64,000 bases of DNA from contig VCAZ01000174.1 in the NCBI GenBank assembly GCA_005784505.1, positions 197,501 through 261,500 of the forward strand, given 5' to 3'. Numbering within the stretch: the stretch's first letter is position 1; each line of letters begins with the position of its first letter. Source of the stretch: Bagarius yarrelli (taxonomy: Eukaryota > Chordata > Actinopteri > Siluriformes > Sisoridae). The translations under genes were made by a program, and so were the position numbers. The notes beneath the pieces were generated by a model. It searched no databases, was not told the DNA's origin, and worked only from the letters and a program-made list of their open reading frames with translations. Shown one piece after another: positions 22,481 through 33,200 of this stretch.

Positions 22481-23570
22481 GATGTAAACACTGATGTACA
22501 GATTGGTTCTGCGTTCTCACATGCCGTGTCTGGATGAAGCACTCGGGAAATGCGTTTGTGTTATAGGTTATTTTATTAATGTGTTCATTTTTGAAGTATT
22601 TGTTAGCGACTTCTGCATTTAGGGGACGCCATTAACCAGCGCAACTTACATTTATTTACATTTATACAACTGAGCAGTTAAGGGTTTAGGGGCCTTGCTT
22701 AAGGGCCCAGCAGTGGTAATTTGGTGGTGCTGGGAATTGAACCCACAATCTTCCGGCATAAATGCATTTTAAACCTGTTTGGACATTTATGGTTGATGGA
22801 AACGTATAATTTACCCGCAAGCTAGTAAACAGAATAATAAAATTGGCTGTCATTGTGACAAATTTATTTGTAACAACTTTAGAATTTACCCAAAAAATCA
22901 ACACAGAAACTGAAGACATGGTGGAGATCCACCGACGCAGCGTCTGTGATGTGCAGATTTGCAGCGTTGAGACAGAAGCTGGTTATCAGACGTTCACACA
23001 TGGCCGAGCGCACCCTTATTAAGTTTCCGATAATCTGCAGAGGCCTTTGTACTCCGGCGGCTCTGGGAGGCCACGTGCTCCCGCTCACGGCTCTGGCGTT
23101 TTACAGCCACCGCTTTGCCATTAACTAGGTCACTCTGTTTTCAGCACGCGACCCCACCTAGACTGGAAATCTCCTCTGTCCAGTCACAGCTGAAAGGCCA
23201 TGTGGTCAGAACGTTGAGTTTTTGTCGTACGTAAGGATTGTTGGCTCAAGACAAGTTTTGTTTGTGAAACTAAAGTCGGATAAATACACACCCAGGGTTT
23301 GCAGTAGACAAGTGTGTGTGTGTGTGTTTTTTCAACAGGGTAATGAGTTCCTACGAAAACGACTCCCGAGACAATGGATTAAATCCAGCCAAAAAAATTC
23401 TTCTCAAATTATCACCAGAAAGCTTTTGGCTGTTAGTCACGTCACTCTGCTTATACTGGATACGCCTCAGAGTCTGGATATGCTTTTAGAACTGAGCTGG
23501 TGTTTATCTGTAATTATTTGAGACATGGTTAGCTGATTAAGATAGTTAGCATTAAAGATCTGGACTAGAG
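22481..23570. other. Intergenic stretch with one SINE, no gene seen
   Basis: Holds the SINE at 22605-22760 and otherwise unique sequence. A GC-richer piece near 23020-23110 has short open frames on both strands without family resemblance. Confidence 0.5.
22605..22760 (-). mobile_element. SINE copy, minus orientation, with tail
   Basis: Begins with the reversed tail (gcatttaggggacgccatta, then gcgcaacttacatttatt), continues caactgagcagttaaggg, ggccttgcttaagggcccag, and ends with ttggtggtgctgggaattga, cccacaatcttccgg. Confidence 0.85.
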
Positions 23571-23573
23571 TGA

Positions 23574-23818
23574 TGGATCACAGGATCCACCCACAGTGCC
23601 ACTGTAACCGATCAGATCACAGGATCCACCCACAGTGCCACTGTAACCGATCAGATCACAGGATCCACCCACAGTGCCACTGTAACCGATCAGATCACAG
23701 GATCCACCCACAGTGCAACTATGACCAATCCAATCACAGGATCCACCCACAGTGCCACTGTAACCGATCAGATCACAGGATCCACCCACAGTGCCACTGT
23801 AACCGATCAGATCACAGG
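23574..23818. repeat. 39-bp array, sister family (ggatccacccacagtgccac)
   Basis: Six copies of a 39-base unit, ccactgtaaccgatcagatc plus acaggatccacccacagtg, nearly identical to each other. Unit length and alignment match the 20-22.5 kb array (caggctccacctacagcgtt...), so the two share ancestry. The fourth copy carries aactatgaccaatccaatc. Confidence 0.95.
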
Positions 23819-24835
23819 AAAACAGAAACCAAGAGTTTCAATCCTGATGGTACGAGTGGGAGGGGCATATTTTTTTCTCTCTCCCTGTCAATCACAGTGG
23901 TGCTAGCCAATCATGTACATCTGTAAGCATTTGCGTAAAATAACAAATGACGTTTAATCCGACGTCTTGTCATTATCGGCACCTCCTGCAACAGCAGTGC
24001 TAATTGCTAAAGCTAATTAACCTGTGATGTTACGCAATGTTTGTGCGTTTTTTTTATCTGACTTCGTGAGGTCGGTGCGTTTTGTCATGCATTCGGTTGA
24101 AGCAGTGGCGCTACTCTCTGTTTGCTGCAATGCGCAGCGCAGACCGAGCTGCGCCCTGATTTGTTAGAGGAGCTCAGGTGCAAGTGTTTGGTCTGAAAAC
24201 ACAGTGAAACACACACATACAGCAGATTCTCCGATTTATTCATCTATGTTCAATCTGTCTCACTTCCTGTTTTTTTTTTTTTGTCTGTCTCTTTCCTCCT
24301 CTCTCTTTTGCTTAAACACACTTTTATACTTTACAAATGATCTTTAATCCACACAGTGGGCATGTCTGTCTGTCTGTCTGTCTGTCTGCATGTGTGAGAC
24401 TATCAGTTTTACTATGCGTGTATCTGTGTAGTGTGTGTGTGTGTGCGAGAGAAAGCTGCCAGGGCTTTTGTGTGTATGCTAAACAGCGGGACAGCTGTGT
24501 GTGTTTTCTGAAGGCTGTGTGTTTGTGTTCCTTTGCCCTGAGTGCTGTGTGAGCCGACAGGTTTGCACTCGTGACTCTGGTGTTTATTCAGACCTCAAAT
24601 AACCAAAATAAACTATATCACAGCCTTACTTTTTCCACCTCTGCGTTTACATGCGTGTGTGTGTGTGTGTGTGTGTGTTCAGTTAGGCTGTGTGTGTTAC
24701 GGTTTGCAGTTGGTGATCATTAACTGATTGCAGCCCAAGAATGCCTTGCATTGGCTGGTGTCACTTCAGTTGGGGGAAGACGGGATGTCCCTCCCACTCG
24801 GGTGAAAAATCTGACGGGAGACTAATGATTATCAA
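23819..24835. other. Intergenic stretch, no gene seen
   Basis: Contains a short (GTCT)n tract at about 24364-24388 and a GT tract at about 24654-24678. CpG content is mildly raised near 24060-24160. No exon is supported. Confidence 0.5.
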
Positions 24836-24844
24836 AACGGCCCC

Positions 24845-25105
24845 ACCCACTGTTTTACAATACCCAATCAGATCACAGGCTCAGTGACCACTCTGCCACA
24901 GTAGTCAATCCTTTTATAGGAACTCAGATCATAGGCTCCACCCACAGTGCCACAGTAACCAATTAGATCACAGACTCCACCCACAGTGCCACATTAACTA
25001 ATATCACAGGCTCCACCCACAGTGCCACTGTACCCAATCAAACCACAGGCTCCACCCACAGTATCACAGTAACCATTCAGCTCACAGGCTCCACCCACAG
25101 TGCAT
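24845..25105. repeat. Third, diverged 39-bp array
   Basis: About six diverged copies of ccacagtaaccaattagatc plus acagactccacccacagtg, 39 bases where intact. It is more degraded than the arrays at 20-22.5 and 23.6 kb but clearly aligns to the same unit. Confidence 0.85.
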
Positions 25106-25329
25106 AGAGCCTAAAGAGTCATCGAAAGTGAAGGCCACATTATCTGCCCTGAAAGGGATGAGTTTTTGTTCCTCTGAATTGGTTTTGGTTGGTGATTTAT
25201 GATCACAGCAGCTGAGAAGGTCTTCAGCACTGCTCTGAGGAGAAACCTCAAAAAATAACTCTTTTTTTATTAAAGAACTCGCAATAGACTTCAACTATAT
25301 TTACCCACCAACCCACTACCACTCCTAAT

Positions 25330-25560
25330 GGCTGGGGGAGAGAGAGAGAGAGAGAGAGACAGGGGGTAAAAGACTGAGAGAGAAATGCAGGGAGAAAAAG
25401 AGACTAAGGGGGGGTGACGGAGAGAAACGGACCACGGTGGGGAAAGAGAGACACTGTGGGGGAAGATGGGGAGAGAGAAAGAGAGACAGGGGAAAAAAGA
25501 CTAAGGAGGAGAGCGAGAGAAAGATGGAAAGAGACACTGGAAAATAAGAGACTACAAAAA
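25330..25560. repeat. GA-rich (purine) low-complexity tract
   Basis: A (GA)n run at 25335-25360 leads into about 200 bases of purine-rich gagagaaagaga/ggggga sequence on the + strand. The reverse-strand frame of Leu, Ser and Phe is an artefact. Confidence 0.85.
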
Positions 25561-28250
25561 CCAAGGCTAAACTAGCAACAAACGCTAGCCTAGTCAGGCA
25601 AGACCTGACCAATCAAACTAGAGCAGACTGACACGAACAAACTCTGATTTGCAGTTTGTGTTTAGCTGCTCAGTGGCTGTCAGTCGACCTGCTAATTAGA
25701 ATATCAGGCCACGCCCACTAGGTGAGGGTTTTTTTTAACTTGGGTTTTTAGAGTGCTAATTTCTTCAGCAAGTCCTTGTTTTTAGTTTCATTTAATGAGG
25801 TAAAACGAGAGAAAGAAAGGAAGAGGGTGAGGGTGTAGGTGTTTTATGTGGTATATTAACATAGTCTTATGACTAATCGTTTTAGAAGCTTAGCAAGTGT
25901 TTGTGTGTGTTAACAGTTACTTGGTTCTGTAATTGAGCTGAGACAATTCACACCTTCGTCCTCGCCTTCGTCTTTCGCTGTCTCTCGTTTTCGGATGCGG
26001 TTACTTTATCTCAGAGTCGTGACTTTAACCGCCTGAATACGTTCCAAACGTGTTTCTGTCGGCGGACAGTCAGTCAAGACCCAAGCCGGTTTACAAATTT
26101 AGTTTCGACGACACGCCGACGTCGCCTTCAGCATGCGTTAAAGAGCAAAGTGATTTCCTTTCATTGAAACTATATAAACATCTGTGATAAAGGAGTCCCT
26201 TGTCCATTTGATCCATTTTTGGACAGACAGAATATCACTGACTCGGCATCTTTTATAAGCAGGACGTCTTTGAGTTCAGTCACTGGTCCACAGCAGGACG
26301 GGGATTTTTTTGATCAAATTATATTTTTAATAAGGAGATGATTTTAATCAGTCACATAAATCATCACTGTATATTTCACTCAATTCCTCTGATTTCCTCC
26401 ACGGTTCTGCCCTCATTTCTCCAGAATCAGACGCAGTTCCTAGCTGTAAGTTGGAAGTTGAAGCGTATATTATATATGTTAGCATAATTTTTTTTTTAAA
26501 AATAAAACACATTTTACAGTTGGCTTATATCAATTTTAGTCGCACATCCGAGTGAAATGTTCACACTCTCGAACTCTGATTTATATACACAAAAATATGA
26601 TGATAATGTTGAAAATCAGTAATATCTGTATTATTTTTATTATTTTTTTGGCCGTTTGGAGCTGATTATCTGCATTTACATAATTTCTTATGAAGTTTTT
26701 TTTTTTTATCACAGTATCAGTTTTCACCTGAAAAACTCGCCTCTGCAACCAATTAAATTTATAAAAAATACGTTCCAATGAATATCTAATATTAACGACG
26801 CTGATAATTATTAACTAATAATATTAACGCAATAACATAATAACACCAATAATTATATAATTAGTGTATAATCCGTAAAGTTTTAGTAATTTTACCTCAA
26901 CACTTAAACAACATCACAAGTAATTTAGGTAACTTTTAAAAAAGTGATAAAATTGAAGTTCTAAACTTTTATTTATTATTATCTACGTTTTGTAACTTAC
27001 GTTAGTTTTACCTTTAAGTAATTTGCATGTAATTTTTTTACATTACAAAAAATAATTTTTTTTGTACAATATCATTTTGTCATTTTTCTTAATTCTTTTA
27101 AACAAACATAAAACTCACCGAACAGAAAAACGTCGTATTATAATAGAATTTTTTTGGTCACATGATCCGCCTACTTTTTAAAAATAATTCCAACTGTGTT
27201 TATTCAGCTTCGGCTCCTGACAAAATCCCGACACGTTCCTTTCATCTGCTTTCCTTTTTTACATGCTCTCATTGTGACTTTCCTCATGTAAAAGCTGAGC
27301 TCTGGCTTGTTCTCCCCGAGGCCCCGGCAGCGTTCTACACCTTTCAGCTTGAACAAAGACCAACACACGCATCCTCCTGGAGGCAAAACCGACTTTAGAG
27401 AAAAGAAAACAACTGAACAATCTGCTCTCGGGTCTGTCACCTTTATTCCAGACCCTCAGGTGCGGTTAATTTCAACAGTCGGCTCAAATTAGCAAAAACA
27501 TTTTAGCAAAACTTTAAGGTAATTGGCAATTAAAAATAATTACTGTAAAAAAATTACAACTGCAAATATTTAATTTATGAAGGACAAAATTTTTATTAAA
27601 GAAATCACCAGCTTCCACCACAGAGCTCTGTTTTAAAATGGGGCCATTTTTAAAGGAAGAGGGAGCTACGACGGCAGAAAATTGAAGAGGAAATTCAATC
27701 TGTCAGTTCGTTAGTAATGGACAGAAGAGACCAACTTTGTCCCCACTGTTAGGACCACCAGGAAAATCAAGAGATGTACGCATATATGATAAGATAGTAG
27801 GGATTCACAGACTAAACAGTCAACAGGTAAAAATAATGAATTCAGGGATTTAAGAGAGTGATAACCTGTCTGTAAGAGCTGTATTAGAGACTGTGTATAA
27901 AGTGTGATGAGATACTAGAGCTCAATCCCAGAGATGAATAGAGAAGAATAAACTGTATATCGACCTCTGTCTAGTTGTGTTTAAACCTGTAATACTAGGA
28001 CATTAACTTAAATGTGTCCATTTATTTTACTCTCTCTGGAAATAATGCAGGACTCGGACTGGGTGGTCAGTGTTTAACTGTGGTTATCGGTGATGTATGA
28101 ACAGCTTTGGGCTGGAAACTGGAATGTTCCTGATGAAACTTTGCTGCAGGGGAACAATGTGTCTCTTTAACAGCCAAAGCAGGACTAAAATGAATTGACC
28201 CCACCGGAATTGATACCTGATTTATAAAGCAATTAAAACCGATCATAATT
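25561..28250. other. Intergenic stretch, no gene seen
   Basis: Strongly AT-rich from 26290 to 27160, with a modest CpG-containing patch at 25960-26110. No coding exon or clear transposon is recognised. An upstream untranslated fam53b exon could lie here or in 28.4-30.0 kb but cannot be identified from sequence alone. Confidence 0.5.
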
Positions 28251-28252
28251 CG

Positions 28253-28540
28253 GTTCCAATAGTATGAGTGAGATCAGACACTAATGTTGAGGTTTGGAGG
28301 TCTGGGGTTCAGTCGGGGTTCCAGTTCATCCCAAAGGTGTTCAGTCTTAAGAGGTTGAGTCAGAATCAGGACTCTGTACAGGACATGAGAGTTCTTCTAC
28401 TCCAATCAAAACACAGTATGTCTTCATGGAGGTCAGGGGATTTGTGCACAGGGACATTGTCCTGCTGGGACAGAGTTTGAGTCTCTCTAGTTTTAGTCCA
28501 ATGTATTTATGTAGCTTTGCGGTAGAATCTTTTAAATGAT
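28253..28540 (+). mobile_element. Interspersed DNA-transposon-like repeat (copy A)
   Basis: Bases 28253-28378 are nearly the exact reverse complement of 60479-60602 (gttccaatagtatgagtgag, then ggttccagttcatcccaaag). The next part, gttcttctactccaat...ttcatggaggtcaggggatttgtgcacagggacattgtcctgctgg, is typical of a widespread fish non-autonomous element; the block at 41283-41480 represents its other end. Confidence 0.75.
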
Positions 28541-30060
28541 TTGCATTTGTTTCCATGAGATCTCTTCACCTCCCCGGTTACTATACCCTCGATCCTCCTG
28601 GATCCCATCCCGTGTTTACACACAGAATTTTTTTTGCTGAAACGCTTCATCTGTGATGTAATCAGGTGGTACGAGGCGAATGGTGGTCCCCGAGAACAGT
28701 CGAGCGATTGTCAGAGGAGCGCTGGACCTACACGTGGTATCAATTTGTGGCTGTGCAGCGTAAGGCTTGCTCATTTGCCCTCTTGGAGGAGAGAGGGGTG
28801 TGTTTAGATAAATGCAGGGTCAGCACTATTCTCAGCCCGTGTGCTAAAGAGCTCATTACACCGCACGGCCTTAACCTCTGGACACGGGTTAGCGGCGAAG
28901 CCGGATTAGATGACTGTGTGTTCAGTAAGTTATAGTGTTGTCATAAAGGCTCGAGTACCTTTGATCTTTCTCGATTATACTTATGAGAGTATTTTTAGGC
29001 AATGCTCAGATAAATTCTGGGGTTTTAGATAGGGACATGGCAGCACGGTGCAGGAAAATACTTAACCCTGATTGGCCACAGGTTGTCATTAACTAAGTAG
29101 CTTTATAGAAACAAGCTAATCGGTTCCTCACGGATTTAAGGTTTTTGCTGTTTTTGTGATTGTTGCGGGTTTGAATTGCGGCTTCATGTTGTGACGTTTT
29201 TAGGTGGTTTTGACCATAAAATTGCAGAATTAAGTGTATATTGTCTTCACATACGCAAATGTTAGTGAATAAATGAAAGATTTCAGCGTATTCGCAAATC
29301 TTTCAAATAAGGAAACAAGGAAGTTTGTTGCATTTTTAGGTGTTGCTTTATAATTTTTATTCAACTTTGGGGGGAAAAAAGTGACTGTGGATAAAGTGAA
29401 GATACGGTGGAGCAAGATGCACAAGGGTTGGTTGAATTTGCGTTAATAGTTGTGGTCTTGACATCACAGAATCCTGGTTGGATATCCTATAGGAATTTTC
29501 CAGTACATTGTGGTGTGTGTGTATAGCTACAGTTCATTCACTGCAAACACTGTACGTTTTCTTTGTTCTGTAAGAAAATATTTATTCTGTGGAAAAAGTC
29601 CCCAGTTTTGTCACAGTCTCACAGGAGTTGTGCGGTTTCTTTGTAACATGATGAACTGCATAGAGAGAGTAAAGAGAGTTTTTGGTAAAGCAGTGAGTGC
29701 TTTATAACTGAGAACAGGAACTAACTTGCGGTATAGATGTTTGCTAACCTTAATTGAATCTGATTAAAACAGAAACTAATTAATTAGCAAGCAATTGTGT
29801 AGGTCGCTGTGTTGTCATAGGAACAAAACATTTTTGGGACATAAAGCTGATAAAAATGATAAGCTTCAGGGTGGTCACAGTAACTGCACCACTAAGGAAC
29901 TGATTACTTTCCTCTAAAGATGCACCCTGGGGTGCTTTATTCCTCTCGTGAAGACCACATTTAGCTTGCAGCCTCTCGTCTGGTCCTTCTTTTGTTGTTT
30001 TTATGGTGGCGTGGGAAGGCCAGGACTAAACACTCATCTTTTTTTCTTCTTTGCCTGCAG
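28541..30060. other. Upstream of the first recognised fam53b coding exon; no gene seen
   Basis: Unique-looking sequence. An 89-residue open frame at 28666-28935 has no recognisable domain. A pyrimidine-rich tract at 30040-30060 (ctttttttcttctttgcctgcag) forms a strong splice acceptor for the next exon, so an untranslated exon should exist further upstream. Confidence 0.5.
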
Positions 30061-30211
30061 GGTCAAGAGGGCTCCTCTCGAAGAACATTCCAGAAGTAAC
30101 AGGGGGCCAAATGGGAGCGTAAGCGAATCATCAACTGCCGTGCGTGATAAAGATGGACGCTCGCCGGTTTTCCGGTCGCTGAAATGGGCTTTCGCAAAGA
30201 TGTGTGTGGCC
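30061..30211 (+). other. fam53b: 5' untranslated part of the first fam53b coding exon
   Basis: Follows a strong acceptor (tgcctgcag at 30052-30060). The frame stays open upstream of the ATG, but the encoded sequence has no family match. The ATG at 30212 has an excellent context (gtggccATGg). Another in-frame ATG at 30200 would add four residues (MCVA). Confidence 0.6.
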
Positions 30212-30289
30212 ATGGTGATCATTCACACTAAAACACTGGAAAAGAAGGGTGTCGATGATGTAACCGCTACAGAGTCGACCTTGGACTTG
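30212..30289 (+). CDS. fam53b: fam53b coding exon 1
   Basis: Encodes 26 residues, MVIIHTKTLEKKGVDDVTAT onward, ending cttg|gtaaga in phase 0. It corresponds to the family's N-terminal MV(I/M)-L-TR/KG-D segment. Start choice is discussed in the 5' UTR entry. Confidence 0.85.
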
Positions 30290-33200
30290 GTAAGACCTGA
30301 GCGGCTAAAACACTTCATCACTAACTACCGTTACTTTAATGACCCCCTGTGGCCGTGCTGGACGCAACTGATGTCCTCACGTCCGTCAGGAAATCTGTCT
30401 TCCTGTCATTTCACAGGAACCAGCAGATATCATTATAAAAAATTTACACTAATGGACTTAACTTTCTTGGAAAACACATCAAGCACAGGAAATGATGTCA
30501 GAATTGCTTACATTGTGTTGGAAAGAAAGCTTGTTTGTGTAACAGTTGTCCGCGGTCACCCTGGAATACGCGTGATTGTTATCGGTATTGCAGTTGACTG
30601 GAATTTTTAGAGGCCCGGTCACATGCTGATTTCTTTACGAGACACTCATCTGATTCCATGCTTATTCAGACCAGGCACATCCTGGATATCCTAGAGACAG
30701 GCCTCGATTAAAACTTACTAACAAGAGTCACGCGGATGACAAGTAGCATCTAAATAACGTTAAATTAGCTAAGAGACAGAAAACAACTACGATTTTCTGT
30801 GTAGGAAACATTCCACTTTTCTAGAAACACTAAAAATAAATGAACGTATCTCACGAAATCATATTGTTTGTTTCTTAGCTGGTCGCGTTAAAGTCATGTG
30901 ACCTGGAAACAGACCTGCATAAAGGTTAAAAAAAGTGCTGAAGGTGCGTTGGTGACTACGTTTCCAAAGAAACAAATTCCGATAAACCGGTCTGGATTAA
31001 ATCGAAGCCGCCATTATTAAATTTAGATGTGACCTGAATGCACTGGAGGTGTAAGATGGTATTTTTTTTTTATTTATTTATTTATTTTTATGCTTTAGAG
31101 GTAGTAAATAAAATTGTTACATCCTAAATAAATTTTTGACAGCTATAGCTAGCTGATGTCCACTAGCTATGTCGGGGTTTGTTCCAAAATTAAAGCTGGA
31201 CGTGATAAAGTCTTTATTATCGTTGTGGTGATGCAACGAAATTTGTAATGACACTAATTAGCAGATTGGAGCTTATTTAAATTATGTGCCTTTGTTAATA
31301 AAATGAGAGAAAATCACAAATCTGCAATGAACAGAAAACATTCCCATGTTGAAATTTCCTGCATTCTGAATCAGCGTTTCTCTTTCCCAACCGTTTGCTC
31401 AGTTGGATGTCTCAGTGAAATTTCTTTCTGGTTGGCGTGTGGTAGCACCTGATCACTGCGGAAGATGAGTGTAGGGCTGCACGATATTGTTATTTATGCG
31501 GTAGCATGCTAAGTAATGCGATATGCAATACGATATTTTAAAAAAATTATGTAATCAACATATTTTTCTTTAAGCACATTCACCCGGTGATTTTTCTGCC
31601 GAACAGAGCTGATACAAGTTGTTCTAGGTTATGACGTGACACTAAAGATTTCTAGTGTTTCCCTTTTGTGTTGCCGCTCGAGATTTCCATTTTTGTCAAT
31701 TTTCTGGACGTCTCTTTTAAAACCAAAATATTTTTTGAGGTTCTTCTCCGTTTTTGCACTAAATCGTCATCAGAAGTGGCAGGTGCCTCGGGTTTATCAG
31801 GACAAGCTTACCGGCTTGTATTAACAAGCATTTACACGCACATCCAAACTAACATCCGCATGCCAGATATTTTACTATCCACATCGACTTTAAACTCAGT
31901 ATAACCATAATTAAATTGCTCATTTATCGCAAAACATTGCGATTTATCTAATGCAGATTTTTGATATTTGAATAATTTCGATATATTGGGCAGCCCTAGT
32001 TGAATGAAGCGTTCTCTTGTTGGTAAATCTAACAAATAATAATTCTACCTTAATAAGTAAGGAGAGTTTTAGTTTCTAAGCCAACCCTTATGATCAAATA
32101 CCTATGATATGAGTAAACATATATTTAAACCTATATTTTAACTATGTCTCTGGTATTGTTCAGAGGGCCGGGCCAAATGTTGGGGATGTGCCATCGTGTG
32201 AGTGGCCTGAATGTGTTGCAGTGTTGCAAACTGAGATGTAAGAGCACTATTTGTTTGCATTCTGCACTTCCTCACATGTTAACAAGTCAACCGTGTTGGT
32301 TATCACTTAAAAAAACTAACAACTCTCAACCTCCCCCCTCTCTAACAAGGGTCCCTTCAATCCTGGACAATGTAAGGCATTTTACCCCAGAACTACACCT
32401 CAAGCCCTAAACTAGCAAACGTCTTTACTGCCTGCTGTCCTCAGCTTTCAGTGCACCAGTTTCCATGGGCTAAAAGCTGGTTGTGGTTTGCAGAAGCTTG
32501 CCATATAACATAATGTACTTTGAGCTTTTGAGACGCTAACAGTGGGTGGGAGGCTTTGGTTTCCTGTCTTCATTGTACGCACACTACTACTGCAGTGGGT
32601 GTTATTCTTGCCGCCCCTAGACCGGGTACATCGTCCCGTTTGTTCACACTATCTCCTTTTATTAACCATAAAGGGCATTTCACGAGTAGTGACTTGTACG
32701 AAACCCGGGGTCAAAGGTCACAATCAGCCATTGTGAGGTTCAGTTGAAAAATGTCAAAGTTCAAGGGTTGGGATCTGTGGTTTAGGGGGAAGTCCCTCGA
32801 TTTGACCTGACACCCTTCTGGCGTATTTTAATCAACCCGTGTTTCTTTCCACAGCATGAGCCATCAACCATGAGCCAGGGAACGGCACTCTTCTCCTGCG
32901 GAATCATGGGTAAGTGGTGTACCCCATTCTGTTTCTCATGGTAGCCATCTGTCTGAACTTGATTTTGGCAGCTTGTCGGACTGCTGGACTAGACAGACGA
33001 GCACTTTTCACCACTTTTACAAAACGCCTTAAAAAAAATGTTGTTTGGCAGCCTGAACACCTGGCCCTACTCTGCTCTGCACCAAGCACTGTCACCTGAT
33101 AGCGGTTAGCTTAAACACTGTGATGTCACAGATGTTATCATATCTGCTCGGGTTCCCTGAGGTGAGAGGTGTAGAACTGCCTGCCTATTAAAAAACACGT

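Noticed and set aside
28666..28935. 89-residue forward open frame upstream of fam53b
   Set aside because: No recognisable motif, no supporting splice pattern, and it lies just past a transposon fragment.
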